A stretch of 64,000 nucleotides of DNA from assembly GCA_963643225.1 (NCBI GenBank), contig CAVIIX010000009.1, positions 35,843 to 99,842 of the forward strand, written 5' to 3'. Shown here in pieces: positions 1 to 7,219 of the stretch (positions are counted from its first letter, which is position 1; the number at the start of each line of letters is the position of its first letter). The notes below the pieces were generated by a model that saw nothing but the letters and a program-made list of their open reading frames with translations, was not told the origin of the DNA and ran no database searches. The position numbers were made by a program, and so were the translations under genes. This DNA is from UBA1258 sp963643225. Its GTDB lineage: Bacteria > Bacillota > Clostridia > Lachnospirales > Lachnospiraceae.

Positions 1-368
1 CTTCCTTCCACATCAATTTCATTTCTTCCTATTTGTATTATCTCTGCCGGAGCACCCTCGATAAGTCTTTCATACATAAAAGGTTCCACATAATCGTCAC
101 TGTCCACAAAGCCTATATAATCCCCGTGAGCCATGGAAATACCGGCATTTCTTGCGCTTGAGGACCCTCCGTTTTCTTTATGTATCACAACAATTCTTGA
201 ATCCTTTGCCGCCAGTTCATCGCATAATGCTCCGCTTGCGTCTGTCGAACCGTCATCCACCAATATAATCTCAAGATTCTCATAGGTCTGAGATATTAAA
301 GAATTAACGCATTTATTCAAATATTCCTTTGTGTTATATACAGGCACAATTATTGTTATAAGCTTCAT
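1..368 (-). CDS. GT2 family glycosyltransferase, 5' part only
   Basis: The reverse strand from 368 reads MKLITIIVPVYNTKEYLNKC and continues with the GT-A features EIILVDDGSTD and GYIGFVDSDDY-type motifs, so this is the N-terminal 122 residues of a family 2 glycosyltransferase. The gene runs off the left edge. The nucleotide-sugar binding part (VDDGSTD and the DSDD metal-binding motif) is inside the window; the acceptor half is not. Family members transfer sugars to lipid-linked or cell-surface glycans at the inner face of the membrane. ATG at 368 is the first methionine before the conserved IIVPVYN strand. The donor and acceptor cannot be told. Confidence 0.85.
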   Translation of the reverse strand, partial: MKLITIIVPVYNTKEYLNKCVNSLISQTYENLEIILVDDGSTDASGALCDELAAKDSRIVVIHKENGGSSSARNAGISMAHGDYIGFVDSDDYVEPFMYERLIEGAPAEIIQIGRNEIDVEG

Positions 369-490
369 TCATATTTTCCCGTCTCATATTTTTGATATCA
401 GTTAAAGTATCTCACATTTAATTAAACAATGCACTATTTTAATGCAACATTCTAACATACAGCCATTTTTACGCTGACCTTCAGTCACAG

Positions 491-607
491 TCAATACTCG
501 ATTTTAAGTTCTGTGTAGCTTTGGTCTTTTAATGCCTTTTCGCGGTCATTACAGGCTGTTTCGTCTGATTCTACATACAAGCTCAGAAAAAAAGACCCGA
601 TGCTACG
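491..607 (-). pseudogene. Short coding remnant downstream of the Fic fragment
   Basis: Directly after the two stop codons of the Fic fragment, the same frame stays open for about 38 codons (…LYVESDETACNDREKALKDQ…) and stops at 491. It has codon-like composition but no start with a ribosome site. I do not recognise the family. It may be the tail of a neighbouring decayed gene or chance. Confidence 0.2.
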
Positions 608-610
608 CTA

Positions 611-901
611 TCAATCATCGTCATATGGTATTCTGAAATAGTCCAGATACTTCTTGAATCTGTCCTGCGCGGACAAGCAGGTGTCACGCAGATAACCTCG
701 TTCGTTACTCCATTCTTTCAAGCCGCGGTAATAGAACATCTTGATGTCGTCTTCGATGATGAATGGCACAATATTGTTGCGCAGGCATTCCTTAAAAAGA
801 AGCAGACGTCCGACTCTGCCGTTTCCGTCCTGGAACGGATGTATACGCTCAAAACGATAGTTAAAGTCAAACAAATCATCAGATGATTTATAAAAGCTCA
901 A
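611..901 (-). pseudogene. Fic domain protein, C-terminal fragment cut by a palindromic repeat
   Basis: The translation carries the Fic signature HPFQDGNGRVGRLL (HxFx[DE]GNGRxxR), the active-site loop of Fic AMP-transferases, followed by a typical Fic C-terminus ending YFRIPYDDD. Everything upstream of about residue 5 is missing: the N-terminal helices and inhibitory motif of a normal 200-350 residue Fic protein are absent. The open frame begins at a TTG that lies inside the perfect palindrome at 887-948, so the apparent start belongs to the repeat and there is no ribosome site. The simplest reading is a Fic gene truncated by insertion or recombination at the repeat. The fragment is unlikely to be active. 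Confidence 0.8.
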
Positions 902-948
902 GAAAACCCACTGCCTTTAGGCAGTGGGTTTTCTTGAGCTTTTATAAA
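887..948. repeat. Perfect 29-bp inverted repeat, family 1 palindrome
   Basis: Bases 887-915 and 920-948 are exact reverse complements separated by the loop TTTA. The ends read TTTATAAAAGC and GCTTTTATAAA, and the centre reads CACTGCCTTTAGGCAGTG. The same centre and ends recur at about 2130 and in the array at 56007-56397. It sits exactly where the Fic fragment begins. Confidence 0.9.
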
Positions 949-987
949 ATGTACACCCTTTGAATAAAAATTTAATTAAAATAAAAA

Positions 988-1128
988 AGAGTTTCGCTTG
1001 CGAAACTCTCGCGCCGAGCGTGGTTGCGCAGGCGACATATTCCTTACGCGCGAGTGCACATCATTGGCACGCAGTGCCTTTTTTACAATATATGGAATTG
1101 CAACGCAATTTCCTATATCATAAAAAAG
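988..1128. repeat. Family 2 intergenic repeat, full copy
   Basis: The copy consists of a 22-nt perfect hairpin (AGAGTTTCGC/GCGAAACTCT, 988-1009), a GC-rich middle with GCGACATATTCCTTACGCGC, a GGCACGCAGTGCC small palindrome, and a terminal hairpin around GGAATTGCAACGCAATTTCC. The same three modules recur at 52741-52881 and in part at 18640, 43488 and 50621. Open frames across it are by-products of the repeat. Confidence 0.85.
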
Positions 1129-1166
1129 CCGCAAACCTGCACTCAGCTAAGCTTACGACTAATGAA

Positions 1167-1239
1167 TGCGCCTTCAGGGGCTCGAACCCTGGACACCCTG
1201 ATTAAGAGTCAGGTGCTCTACCAACTGAGCTAAAGGCGC
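1167..1239 (-). tRNA. tRNA-Lys (anticodon CTT)
   Basis: The minus strand reads GCGCCTTTAGCTCAGTTGG from 1239 and ends GGCGCA at 1167. A 7-bp acceptor stem (GCGCCTT with AAGGCGC), the D-loop AGTTGGTAGA, the anticodon loop ACTCTTAAT and the T-loop GTTCGAGCC all fold. The anticodon CTT gives lysine. No CCA is encoded. It lies about 40 bases from a family 2 repeat. Confidence 0.96.
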
Positions 1240-1331
1240 GTATCTGTTTCACAACGCAAGTAAGAATATAACACAGAGAATTTATTTTTTCAACCCCTTT
1301 TCTTAAAAAAGTTTTATTTTTTTTTTATCTG

Positions 1332-1340
1332 TGCTAAAAT
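1332..1340 (+). promoter_or_regulatory. Extended -10 promoter of tatD
   Basis: TGCTAAAAT fits a TGN extended -10 element (TAAAAT at 1335-1340). It lies 34 bases before the tatD start, in the only gap between the tRNA and the gene. A clear -35 is not visible. Confidence 0.5.
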
Positions 1341-1373
1341 GTTACGAAAACACGTAATTAGTGAGGAAATACA

Positions 1374-2135
1374 ATGATTTTTGATTCGCACTCCCACTAC
1401 GACGATGACGCCTTTAACGAAGATAGAGATTTGCTCCTGTCTACTTTAAAGGATAAAGGCGTCGGAGACATTATCTGCGCGGGCAGCAGCTTTGACTCTA
1501 TTTATAAAATCGTAGACATATGCAATAAATATCCCTTTGCCCACATGACTTTCGGAATCCACCCTGAAGACATTAAGGATCTGCCTTTAGAAAGACGTCC
1601 AGAGTTCGAAGCCTTAATCGATAAATATAAGCCTGTTGCCATTGGTGAAATCGGTCTTGATTATCATTATGAGTACTACGACCCAGAAGCTCAAAAGGAA
1701 CTTTTTATTTACCAGCTTGAGCTTGCAAAAGAAAAAAATCTCCCTGTTATGATACATTCAAGAGATGCGGCAGAAGAAACCTTTGAAATAATCATGAATC
1801 ACATGCCCGAAAGGAAAGGCGTCATTCACTGCTTTTCTTCTTCCTTTGAAATGGCAACGCAGTACATTAACAAGGGCTTCTATATAGGAATCGGCGGAGT
1901 AGTCACCTTTAAAAATTCTAAAAAGCTTAAAGATGTGGCTGCAAGAATTCCGCTTTCTTCTATATTAATAGAAACAGACTGCCCCTACCTTGCACCAACC
2001 CCCTTCAGAGGCCAGCGTAACGATTCTTCCTATTTAACATATGTAGCAAAAGAAATTGCAGACCTGCGCGGCATTACCTCAAATGAAGTAATCAATGCAA
2101 CCGAAAATAATGCACGCACGCTTTTTAACTTATAA
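1374..2135 (+). CDS. tatD: TatD family metal-dependent hydrolase
   Basis: The 253-residue protein has the TatD TIM-barrel metal ligands: HSH at residues 6-8, GEIGLDY at 91-97, MIHSR at 127-130, IHCF at 151-154 and ETDCPYLAP at 200-208. Family members are Mg-dependent 3'-5' exonucleases or DNases acting in the cytoplasm. The start has GAGG seven bases upstream. The gene is followed by rsmA, as in many Firmicutes where tatD-rnmV-rsmA is the usual order; rnmV is missing here and a palindromic repeat fills the gap. The stop codon TAA is part of the TTATAAAAGC end of that repeat. Confidence 0.93.
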   Translation: MIFDSHSHYDDDAFNEDRDLLLSTLKDKGVGDIICAGSSFDSIYKIVDICNKYPFAHMTFGIHPEDIKDLPLERRPEFEALIDKYKPVAIGEIGLDYHYEYYDPEAQKELFIYQLELAKEKNLPVMIHSRDAAEETFEIIMNHMPERKGVIHCFSSSFEMATQYINKGFYIGIGGVVTFKNSKKLKDVAARIPLSSILIETDCPYLAPTPFRGQRNDSSYLTYVAKEIADLRGITSNEVINATENNARTLFNL

Positions 2136-2266
2136 AAGCTCAAGAATACCTACTGCCTTTAGGCGGTGGGTGTTCTAGAACGATGTGCCAGGTTACAAGC
2201 CCAGCACCTCTCAAGGCACGTAGTGCCGCTTTTAGTAGAGTCGTAGCGAAGCGGATTACGAATATA
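2129..2266. repeat. Family 1 repeat, long copy between tatD and rsmA
   Basis: It begins with TTATAAAAGCTC at the tatD stop, then has hairpin A (TACTGCCTTTAGGCGGTG), hairpin B (TGCCAGGTTACAAGCCCAGC region), AAGGCACGTAGTGCCGC and GTAGCGAAGCGGATTACGAAT. Read in reverse complement it aligns module by module with the tandem array at 56007-56397. The stem arms differ from those copies yet still pair. Confidence 0.8.
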
Positions 2267-2283
2267 ATTAACAAGGAAAAACT

Positions 2284-3144
2284 ATGGCAAATTTAGGTAT
2301 TATGGGAAACACTTTGGAAGTGCTTCAAAAATACAATTTTAATTTTCAAAAGAAATACGGTCAGAATTTTTTAATTGATACAAATATTTTAGAGGGCATT
2401 ATAAGAGGCGCCGAAATTACAAATGAGGATTGTGTGCTTGAAATCGGTCCAGGCATCGGCACCATGACACAGTACCTGTGTGAAAGTGCCAAATTTGTAA
2501 TCGCCGTAGAAATCGATAAAAACCTTATACCGATTTTAAATGATACACTTTCTTTCTATGATAATAAAATTATCATTAACGAAGACGTTTTAAAGGTTGA
2601 TATAAACGAGCTTGCGCAAAAATACAATAACGGAAAACCTATAAAGGTGGTTGCAAACCTTCCTTATTATATTACTACCCCCATCATCATGGGTTTGTTT
2701 GAAAGCCACGTGCCTCTTGAGAGCATTACCGTTATGGTGCAAAAGGAAGTAGCAGACAGAATGCAGGAAGGCCCGGGCTCTAAGGATTACGGTGCACTTT
2801 CTTTGGCTGTACAGTATTATTCAAAGCCTGAGGTTTTGATGATTGTATCTGCAAACTGCTTTATCCCCCGCCCTAATGTAGACAGCGCAGTTATAAGGCT
2901 TACAAGTCACAAGGAAAATCCCGTAAGCGTTAAAGATGAAGCTTTCATGTTTTCTTTAATAAGAGCTTCCTTTAATCAGCGCAGAAAGACCTTAGTCAAC
3001 GGTCTTACCAATGCAGGTATTAACGGTGTAGCAAAAGAAAACATTTTTAAAGCCCTTGAAAAAATGGACCTTCCCGCAACTGTCCGCGGTGAAACCCTTA
3101 CTCTTACACAGTTTGCGCTTCTTTCAGACCTTTTAAAGCCTTAA
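2284..3144 (+). CDS. rsmA: 16S rRNA dimethyladenosine transferase (A1518/A1519)
   Basis: RsmA/KsgA dimethylates two adjacent adenines in the 3' hairpin of 16S rRNA late in 30S assembly. The 286-residue protein has the N-terminal KKYGQNFLID (23-32), the SAM motif LEIGPGIGT (52-60), the acidic VEID pair and the catalytic NLPYY (125-129). The C-terminal RxSFNQRRKT lobe is complete. The start has AAGGA eight bases upstream. It is the second gene after tatD and is probably cotranscribed through the repeat between them. Loss of the protein gives kasugamycin resistance in known species. Confidence 0.96.
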   Translation: MANLGIMGNTLEVLQKYNFNFQKKYGQNFLIDTNILEGIIRGAEITNEDCVLEIGPGIGTMTQYLCESAKFVIAVEIDKNLIPILNDTLSFYDNKIIINEDVLKVDINELAQKYNNGKPIKVVANLPYYITTPIIMGLFESHVPLESITVMVQKEVADRMQEGPGSKDYGALSLAVQYYSKPEVLMIVSANCFIPRPNVDSAVIRLTSHKENPVSVKDEAFMFSLIRASFNQRRKTLVNGLTNAGINGVAKENIFKALEKMDLPATVRGETLTLTQFALLSDLLKP

Positions 3145-3170
3145 AATTTTTCTTTTTGCGGCTTATCACA

Positions 3171-3199
3171 TTGACTTTTATTTTGAATAAGAAGATAAT
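3171..3199 (+). promoter_or_regulatory. SigmaA-type promoter of ilvE
   Basis: TTGACT (3171-3176), a 17-base spacer and GATAAT (3194-3199) lie 56 bases before the ilvE start. The match to the vegetative consensus is good. The leader is too short for a T-box. Confidence 0.65.
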
Positions 3200-3254
3200 G
3201 TTTTTTAGAGTTTAGCGACTTAAATCGTTAAAGAGTATTAAGGAGGAAGCAATA

Positions 3255-4280
3255 ATGGAAAAGGCAAATATTGACTGGGCTAATATCGGCTTTGGCTATA
3301 TTCCTACAGCAAAGAGATATGTGTCCAATTTTAAAGATGGAGCATGGGACGAGGGCGTTCTTACAGAAGATGACAAGGTAGTCATCAATGAATGTGCCGG
3401 AGTGCTTCAGTATGCACAGACCTGTTTTGAAGGATTAAAAGCATATACAACAGAGGATGGTCATATCGTGTGCTTCCGTCCCGACTTAAACGCAGACAGA
3501 ATGATTGATTCCTGCAAGCGTTTGGAAATGCCTGTATTTCCCAAGGATCGTTTTATCCAGGCAGTTTACGATGTAGTAGCAGCCAATGAAGCATATGTAC
3601 CCCCCTACGGCTTTGGTGCTACACTTTATATCAGACCTTATATGTTTGGTTCTTCACCTGTTATCGGTGTTAAGCCCGCAGCAGAATATCAGTTCAGAAT
3701 GTTTGCTACCCCTGTAGGTCCTTACTTTAAGGGCGGCGCAAAGCCTATTACAATTCGCGTATGTGACTACGACAGAGCTGCACCTCATGGCACAGGCCAC
3801 ATTAAAGCAGGTCTTAACTATGCAATGAGCTTGTATGCAATCTCAGATGCTCACAGACAGGGCTTTGATGAAAACATGTACCTTGATGCTGCTACTCGCA
3901 CAAAGGTGGAAGAAACAGGCGGTGCAAACTTCATGTTCATCACAAAGGATGGCAAATTCGTAACACCTAAGTCATCTACAATCCTTCCCTCCATTACCCG
4001 TCGTTCTCTTATGGTAGTTGCCAAGGAATATTTAGGACTTGAAGTTGAAGAAAGAGAAGTTTACTTCGACGAAGTTAAGGATATGGCTGAATGCGGTCTC
4101 TGCGGTACTGCAGCAGTTATCTCTCCAGTTGGCAAGATTGTTGACCACGGCAAGGAAATCTGCATTCCTGCAGGTATGGAAGAAATGGGACCAATCACCA
4201 GAAAATTATACGATACTTTAACCGGTATCCAGATGGGTCGTATTGAAGCTCCTAAGGGTTGGATTCATGTAATCAAATAA
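3255..4280 (+). CDS. ilvE: Branched-chain amino acid aminotransferase
   Basis: This is a 341-residue fold-type IV PLP aminotransferase of the BCAT II type. It interconverts leucine, isoleucine and valine with their 2-oxo acids using glutamate/2-oxoglutarate. The PLP lysine is K184 in HIKAGLNYA. Other marks are QTCFEGLKAY (55-64), the IRPYMFGSSP region (126-135) and EETGGANFMF. The ribosome site AAGGAGGA is strong. It has its own promoter and a rho-independent terminator, so it looks monocistronic. Confidence 0.95.
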   Translation: MEKANIDWANIGFGYIPTAKRYVSNFKDGAWDEGVLTEDDKVVINECAGVLQYAQTCFEGLKAYTTEDGHIVCFRPDLNADRMIDSCKRLEMPVFPKDRFIQAVYDVVAANEAYVPPYGFGATLYIRPYMFGSSPVIGVKPAAEYQFRMFATPVGPYFKGGAKPITIRVCDYDRAAPHGTGHIKAGLNYAMSLYAISDAHRQGFDENMYLDAATRTKVEETGGANFMFITKDGKFVTPKSSTILPSITRRSLMVVAKEYLGLEVEEREVYFDEVKDMAECGLCGTAAVISPVGKIVDHGKEICIPAGMEEMGPITRKLYDTLTGIQMGRIEAPKGWIHVIK

Positions 4281-4288
4281 GTAACATC

Positions 4289-4319
4289 AAAAGACCCGCG
4301 TAAAATACGGGTCTTTTTT
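4289..4319 (+). terminator. Rho-independent terminator of ilvE
   Basis: AAAAGACCCG and CGGGTCTTTT pair around a short loop and end in a T-run, nine bases after the ilvE stop. Confidence 0.9.
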
Positions 4320-4323
4320 CATA

Positions 4324-4352
4324 TTGACAATTTTAAATTAAAGGTTTAAATT
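4324..4352 (+). promoter_or_regulatory. SigmaA-type promoter of the thiT leader
   Basis: A perfect TTGACA (4324-4329), a 17-base spacer and TAAATT (4347-4352) precede the TPP riboswitch by about 25 bases. Confidence 0.6.
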
Positions 4353-4375
4353 TTATTTTGTTAAATAAATATTTA

Positions 4376-4462
4376 GCTAGGGGAGCAACTGCTGAGATTG
4401 AAGCTTTAAGCTTCTTGACCCTCATCACTTGAACCGGGTAATGCCGGCGTAAGGAAGCATTC
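4376..4462 (+). ncRNA. TPP (THI element) riboswitch
   Basis: The leader has the conserved TPP aptamer blocks in order: AGGGGAGC, GCTGAGATT, GACCCTCATC, TTGAACCGGGTAATGCCGG and CGTAAGGAAGC. The long P3 stem is closed by GAAGCTTTAAGCTTC. It sits directly before a ThiT transporter, the expected regulon. Thiamine pyrophosphate binding normally turns such leaders off. Confidence 0.95.
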
Positions 4463-4472
4463 TTTACAGTCC

Positions 4473-4500
4473 CCTCCTATAATTATCTCAGGAGGTTTTT
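4473..4500 (+). promoter_or_regulatory. Hairpin covering the thiT ribosome site
   Basis: CCTCCT (4473-4478) can pair with AGGAGG (4490-4495), which is the thiT ribosome site, and a T-run follows before the ATG at 4503. It can act as a Shine-Dalgarno sequester and perhaps as a weak terminator. It is the likely expression platform of the TPP riboswitch. Confidence 0.6.
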
Positions 4501-4502
4501 TT

Positions 4503-5051
4503 ATGTCAAAAATCACAACCAAAAAAATCGTTTTCAGTGCGGTTTCAATCGCCCTGGCAACCGTAATTGCCAACTACATTAAACTCCCGAGTCTTCCTTT
4601 CGGAGGCTCCTCCACTCTTTTCAGTATGCTGTTCGTGACGCTCCCCGGATACTTTTTCGGTCCCGTAACCGGCCTTGCTGCTGCCATCGCTCACGGCATC
4701 ATTCAGTTTATTTCAAATCCCTATGTAGTGCATCCACTTCAGGTGCTTTTAGACTATCCCTTAGCCTTCGGCGCCCTTGGTCTTTCAGGCTTCTTCTATA
4801 AAAAGAAGCATGCACTCATCATCGGTTATTCCGTTGGAGTGTTCGGAAGATTTGTTGTTGCTTCAATTTCAGGTCTTATTTTCTTTACCGAATACGTAGG
4901 CTCCCTTTCAGGCAACATGGCTGCAGCCTGGGCAAGCATCGCCTACAACCTTTCATACATTCTGCCTGAGTTCATTCTTACCTGCGTAATTTTATTATTA
5001 CCTCCCGTTAAGAATGCAATAGGCTATGTTAAAAAGTTTACGCTTGAATAA
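4503..5051 (+). CDS. thiT: Energy-coupling thiamine transporter S component
   Basis: The 182-residue protein is almost wholly hydrophobic with about six membrane helices, and carries the ThiT/YuaJ motif LDYPLAFGALGLSG near residues 86-99. ThiT is the substrate-binding S unit of a group II ECF transporter; it works with the shared EcfA, EcfA' and EcfT, none of which is in the window. The TPP riboswitch just upstream supports thiamine as the substrate. A terminator follows at once, so the gene is transcribed alone. Confidence 0.93.
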   Translation: MSKITTKKIVFSAVSIALATVIANYIKLPSLPFGGSSTLFSMLFVTLPGYFFGPVTGLAAAIAHGIIQFISNPYVVHPLQVLLDYPLAFGALGLSGFFYKKKHALIIGYSVGVFGRFVVASISGLIFFTEYVGSLSGNMAAAWASIAYNLSYILPEFILTCVILLLPPVKNAIGYVKKFTLE

Positions 5052-5055
5052 TTTA

Positions 5056-5087
5056 CGGCAGGAGAAAATCTCCTGCCGCTTTTTTTA
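5056..5087. terminator. Terminator between thiT and uraA
   Basis: CGGCAGGAG and CTCCTGCCG form a nine-pair stem with a five-base loop followed by CTTTTTTT. It serves thiT on the plus strand. The stem also lies just past the stop of the convergent uraA gene. Confidence 0.9.
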
Positions 5088-5091
5088 CCTG

Positions 5092-6399
5092 TTAGTTCTT
5101 CTTAATTGTAAGTACCTTGTTTGTAATAATACCAAGAATTAATGCACATGCAACCGATGTGATGGTTACTGAGCCAAAGCTTACTACCATACCACCGATA
5201 CCTGCGATTAAGATGGCAGATACGGTGAAAAGGTTTGCGTTGTCATCAAGATCAACCTTCTGAATCATCTTAAGACCTGATACTGCGATGAAGCCGTAAA
5301 GAGCTACACACACACCACCCATTACGCAGCCTGGAATTGTAGCAAGGAATGTTACGAAGGGAGCAAAGAAGGATGCTACGATAGCAAGGATAGCTGTTGC
5401 TAAAATTGTTACAACTGAAGCGTTACCGGAAATAGCTACGCAAGCAACTGATTCGCCGTATGTTGTGTTAGGGCAGCCACCAAAGAATGCACCTACCATT
5501 GAACCAACTCCGTCACCAAGTAAGGTTCTGTGAAGACCAGGCTCTTCTAAAAGTTCGGATTCTATGATTGAAGATAAGTTCTTGTGGTCGGCAATATGCT
5601 CTGCAAATACTACGAATGCTACAGGAACATACGCTGCTGCAACTGTACCAATGTAAGCGGGGGTTACTTCTGAAAAGCCCTTGAAAGCTGTTACGAAAGT
5701 GAAATCAGGAACCCACTTCATTGATGAGAAAGCTGAGAAATCAACGACTACTAAAGCTGCGTTTCCTGTTGCATTACCGATAAGTGTAAAGATTGTAGCT
5801 ACAATGTAGCCTGCGCAAATACCGATGATGAAAGGAATCATCTTCATCATCTTCTTACCGAATACAGAACAAAGCATTGTTACGAAAAGTGTTACAAGAC
5901 CACAAATGATGCATACATAAGTAGACGCTGTTGAGGGTGAACCTGTTAAATCACCGATTGCATTTCCTGCAAGTGAAAGGCCAATGATTGCAACTGTCGG
6001 TCCGACTACTACTGCAGGCATAAGCTTGTTAATCCAGTTAACACCAACGCACTTAACGATGATAGCGATAATTACATATACAAGGCCTGCAAAGAAAGCA
6101 CCGAAGATGATACCTACATAGCCGGCAGCGGTTGAAGCAGCGGTTGCAAATGCTGCAAACATTGAGCCGATGAAAGCAAAGGATGAACCTAAGAAAACAG
6201 GGCTCTTAAACTTTGTAAATAAAAGATAAACGATTGTACCAACGCCTGCACCAAATAATGCAGCGGATGTTGACATATCGTTTCCGATGATTGCCGGTAC
6301 CGCGATTGTTGCGGCAAGGATTGCAAGTAACTGCTGAAGAGCAAATACTAAAACTTTGCCGAAGCCGGGCTTGTCTTTTACGCCATAAGTAAGTTTCAT
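5092..6399 (-). CDS. uraA: Uracil permease (NCS2 family)
   Basis: This is an NCS2 nucleobase:cation symporter of about 435 residues with some 14 membrane segments. It carries the family motifs VVFAEHIADHK and GGCPNTTYGES (the conserved NTTYGE substrate-site loop). The longer frame from 6429 begins MCAEYGG, but the GGAGG at 6410-6414 lies at the right distance before the ATG at 6399, which starts MKLTYGVKDKPG, so I use 6399. It follows pyrR by 77 bases, giving a pyrR-uraA operon for uracil uptake under pyrimidine control. Confidence 0.93.
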   Translation of the reverse strand: MKLTYGVKDKPGFGKVLVFALQQLLAILAATIAVPAIIGNDMSTSAALFGAGVGTIVYLLFTKFKSPVFLGSSFAFIGSMFAAFATAASTAAGYVGIIFGAFFAGLVYVIIAIIVKCVGVNWINKLMPAVVVGPTVAIIGLSLAGNAIGDLTGSPSTASTYVCIICGLVTLFVTMLCSVFGKKMMKMIPFIIGICAGYIVATIFTLIGNATGNAALVVVDFSAFSSMKWVPDFTFVTAFKGFSEVTPAYIGTVAAAYVPVAFVVFAEHIADHKNLSSIIESELLEEPGLHRTLLGDGVGSMVGAFFGGCPNTTYGESVACVAISGNASVVTILATAILAIVASFFAPFVTFLATIPGCVMGGVCVALYGFIAVSGLKMIQKVDLDDNANLFTVSAILIAGIGGMVVSFGSVTITSVACALILGIITNKVLTIKKN

Positions 6400-6476
6400 A
6401 TTAAATTTTCCTCCATATTCTGCACACACCGGTGCAATTTAATATTTATATAGTGAAAGGCATAAGTGCCTTAGTA

Positions 6477-7013
6477 CTACCCAAAAAGTTCAACGGCTCT
6501 TATTTCTTCAAAAGGCTGTATTCTTACGCTTATGCGCTCAGTCTTGGAGGTCGGAACGTTTTTACCAACATAATCGCCTCTTATGGGAAGCTCTCTGTGA
6601 CCTCTGTCCACAAGCACCGCAAGCTGAATCTGAGAGGCTCTTCCATGTCTTAACACTGCCTCCATCGCTGCTCTTGCAGTACGTCCCGTGTAAAGCACGT
6701 CATCTACTAGAATTACCGTTTTTCCTTCTATATCAAAAGTAATCTGCGATTCATGTATAACAGGCTCGCTTGAATCCCGTTCAAGGTCGTCTCTGTAATA
6801 GGTAATGTCTAAGGTTCCAAGTGGAACCTCCTGTCCTTCTATTTCAAGGATGTTTTTTGCTATTTCCGTAGCAATTGGCACGCCTCTTCTTTTAATACCT
6901 ATGATGCAGAGATTTTCGCATCCGCCGTTTCTTTCTAAAATTTCATGAGCAATTCGTTTTAAAGCTCTTCCGATTGCTGCATCATCCATTAATGTTGCTT
7001 TGTAAACAGCCAT
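6477..7013 (-). CDS. pyrR: Bifunctional pyr operon regulator / uracil phosphoribosyltransferase
   Basis: The 178-residue protein has the PRPP-binding motif VDDVLYTGRTARA (103-115) and the RRG and DITYYRDDL elements of PyrR. PyrR binds UMP and then a hairpin in the pyr mRNA to promote termination; it also has weak uracil phosphoribosyltransferase activity. A PyrR-binding site and terminator stand in its own leader, so it regulates itself and uraA. Length and motif order are normal. Confidence 0.95.
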   Translation of the reverse strand: MAVYKATLMDDAAIGRALKRIAHEILERNGGCENLCIIGIKRRGVPIATEIAKNILEIEGQEVPLGTLDITYYRDDLERDSSEPVIHESQITFDIEGKTVILVDDVLYTGRTARAAMEAVLRHGRASQIQLAVLVDRGHRELPIRGDYVGKNVPTSKTERISVRIQPFEEIRAVELFG

Positions 7014-7044
7014 TAATCCACCTTAACCTTTAAAAACCATAAAG

Positions 7045-7165
7045 CAAAAAACGCCATGCACCTTAAGCGCATGGCGATATTTACACAATCAAGCCTGTTT
7101 TTTCAGACGTCGCAATATGTTATACCTTGCCGGCCTCTCTGTGCCACGCTTAAAGGAACTTTAAT
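7045..7165 (-). promoter_or_regulatory. PyrR attenuator: binding loop and terminator
   Basis: On the minus strand the leader contains CCTTTAAGCGTGGCAC-AGAGAGGCCGG (about 7120-7160), matching the PyrR anti-antiterminator consensus with its AGAGAGG core. A terminator of CGCCATGC and GCATGGCG plus a T-run follows at 7045-7076. This is the standard pyr attenuation layout. Confidence 0.85.
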
Positions 7166-7172
7166 TTTGTAC

Positions 7173-7201
7173 ATTATTACACACTAAATAGGGTTTGTAA
7201 A
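7173..7201 (-). promoter_or_regulatory. SigmaA-type promoter of pyrR-uraA
   Basis: On the minus strand TTTACA (7196-7201), a 17-base spacer and AATAAT (7173-7178) stand just before the PyrR attenuator. Confidence 0.6.
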
Positions 7202-7219
7202 GTGGATTTTTAAAATCCC

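Noticed and set aside
960..1233. Two overlapping ORFs of 81 and 69 codons
   Set aside because: They run across a family 2 repeat and the antisense of tRNA-Lys, without ribosome sites.
3200..3254. A T-box leader before ilvE
   Set aside because: The leader is about 50 bases and has no specifier hairpin or T-box sequence.
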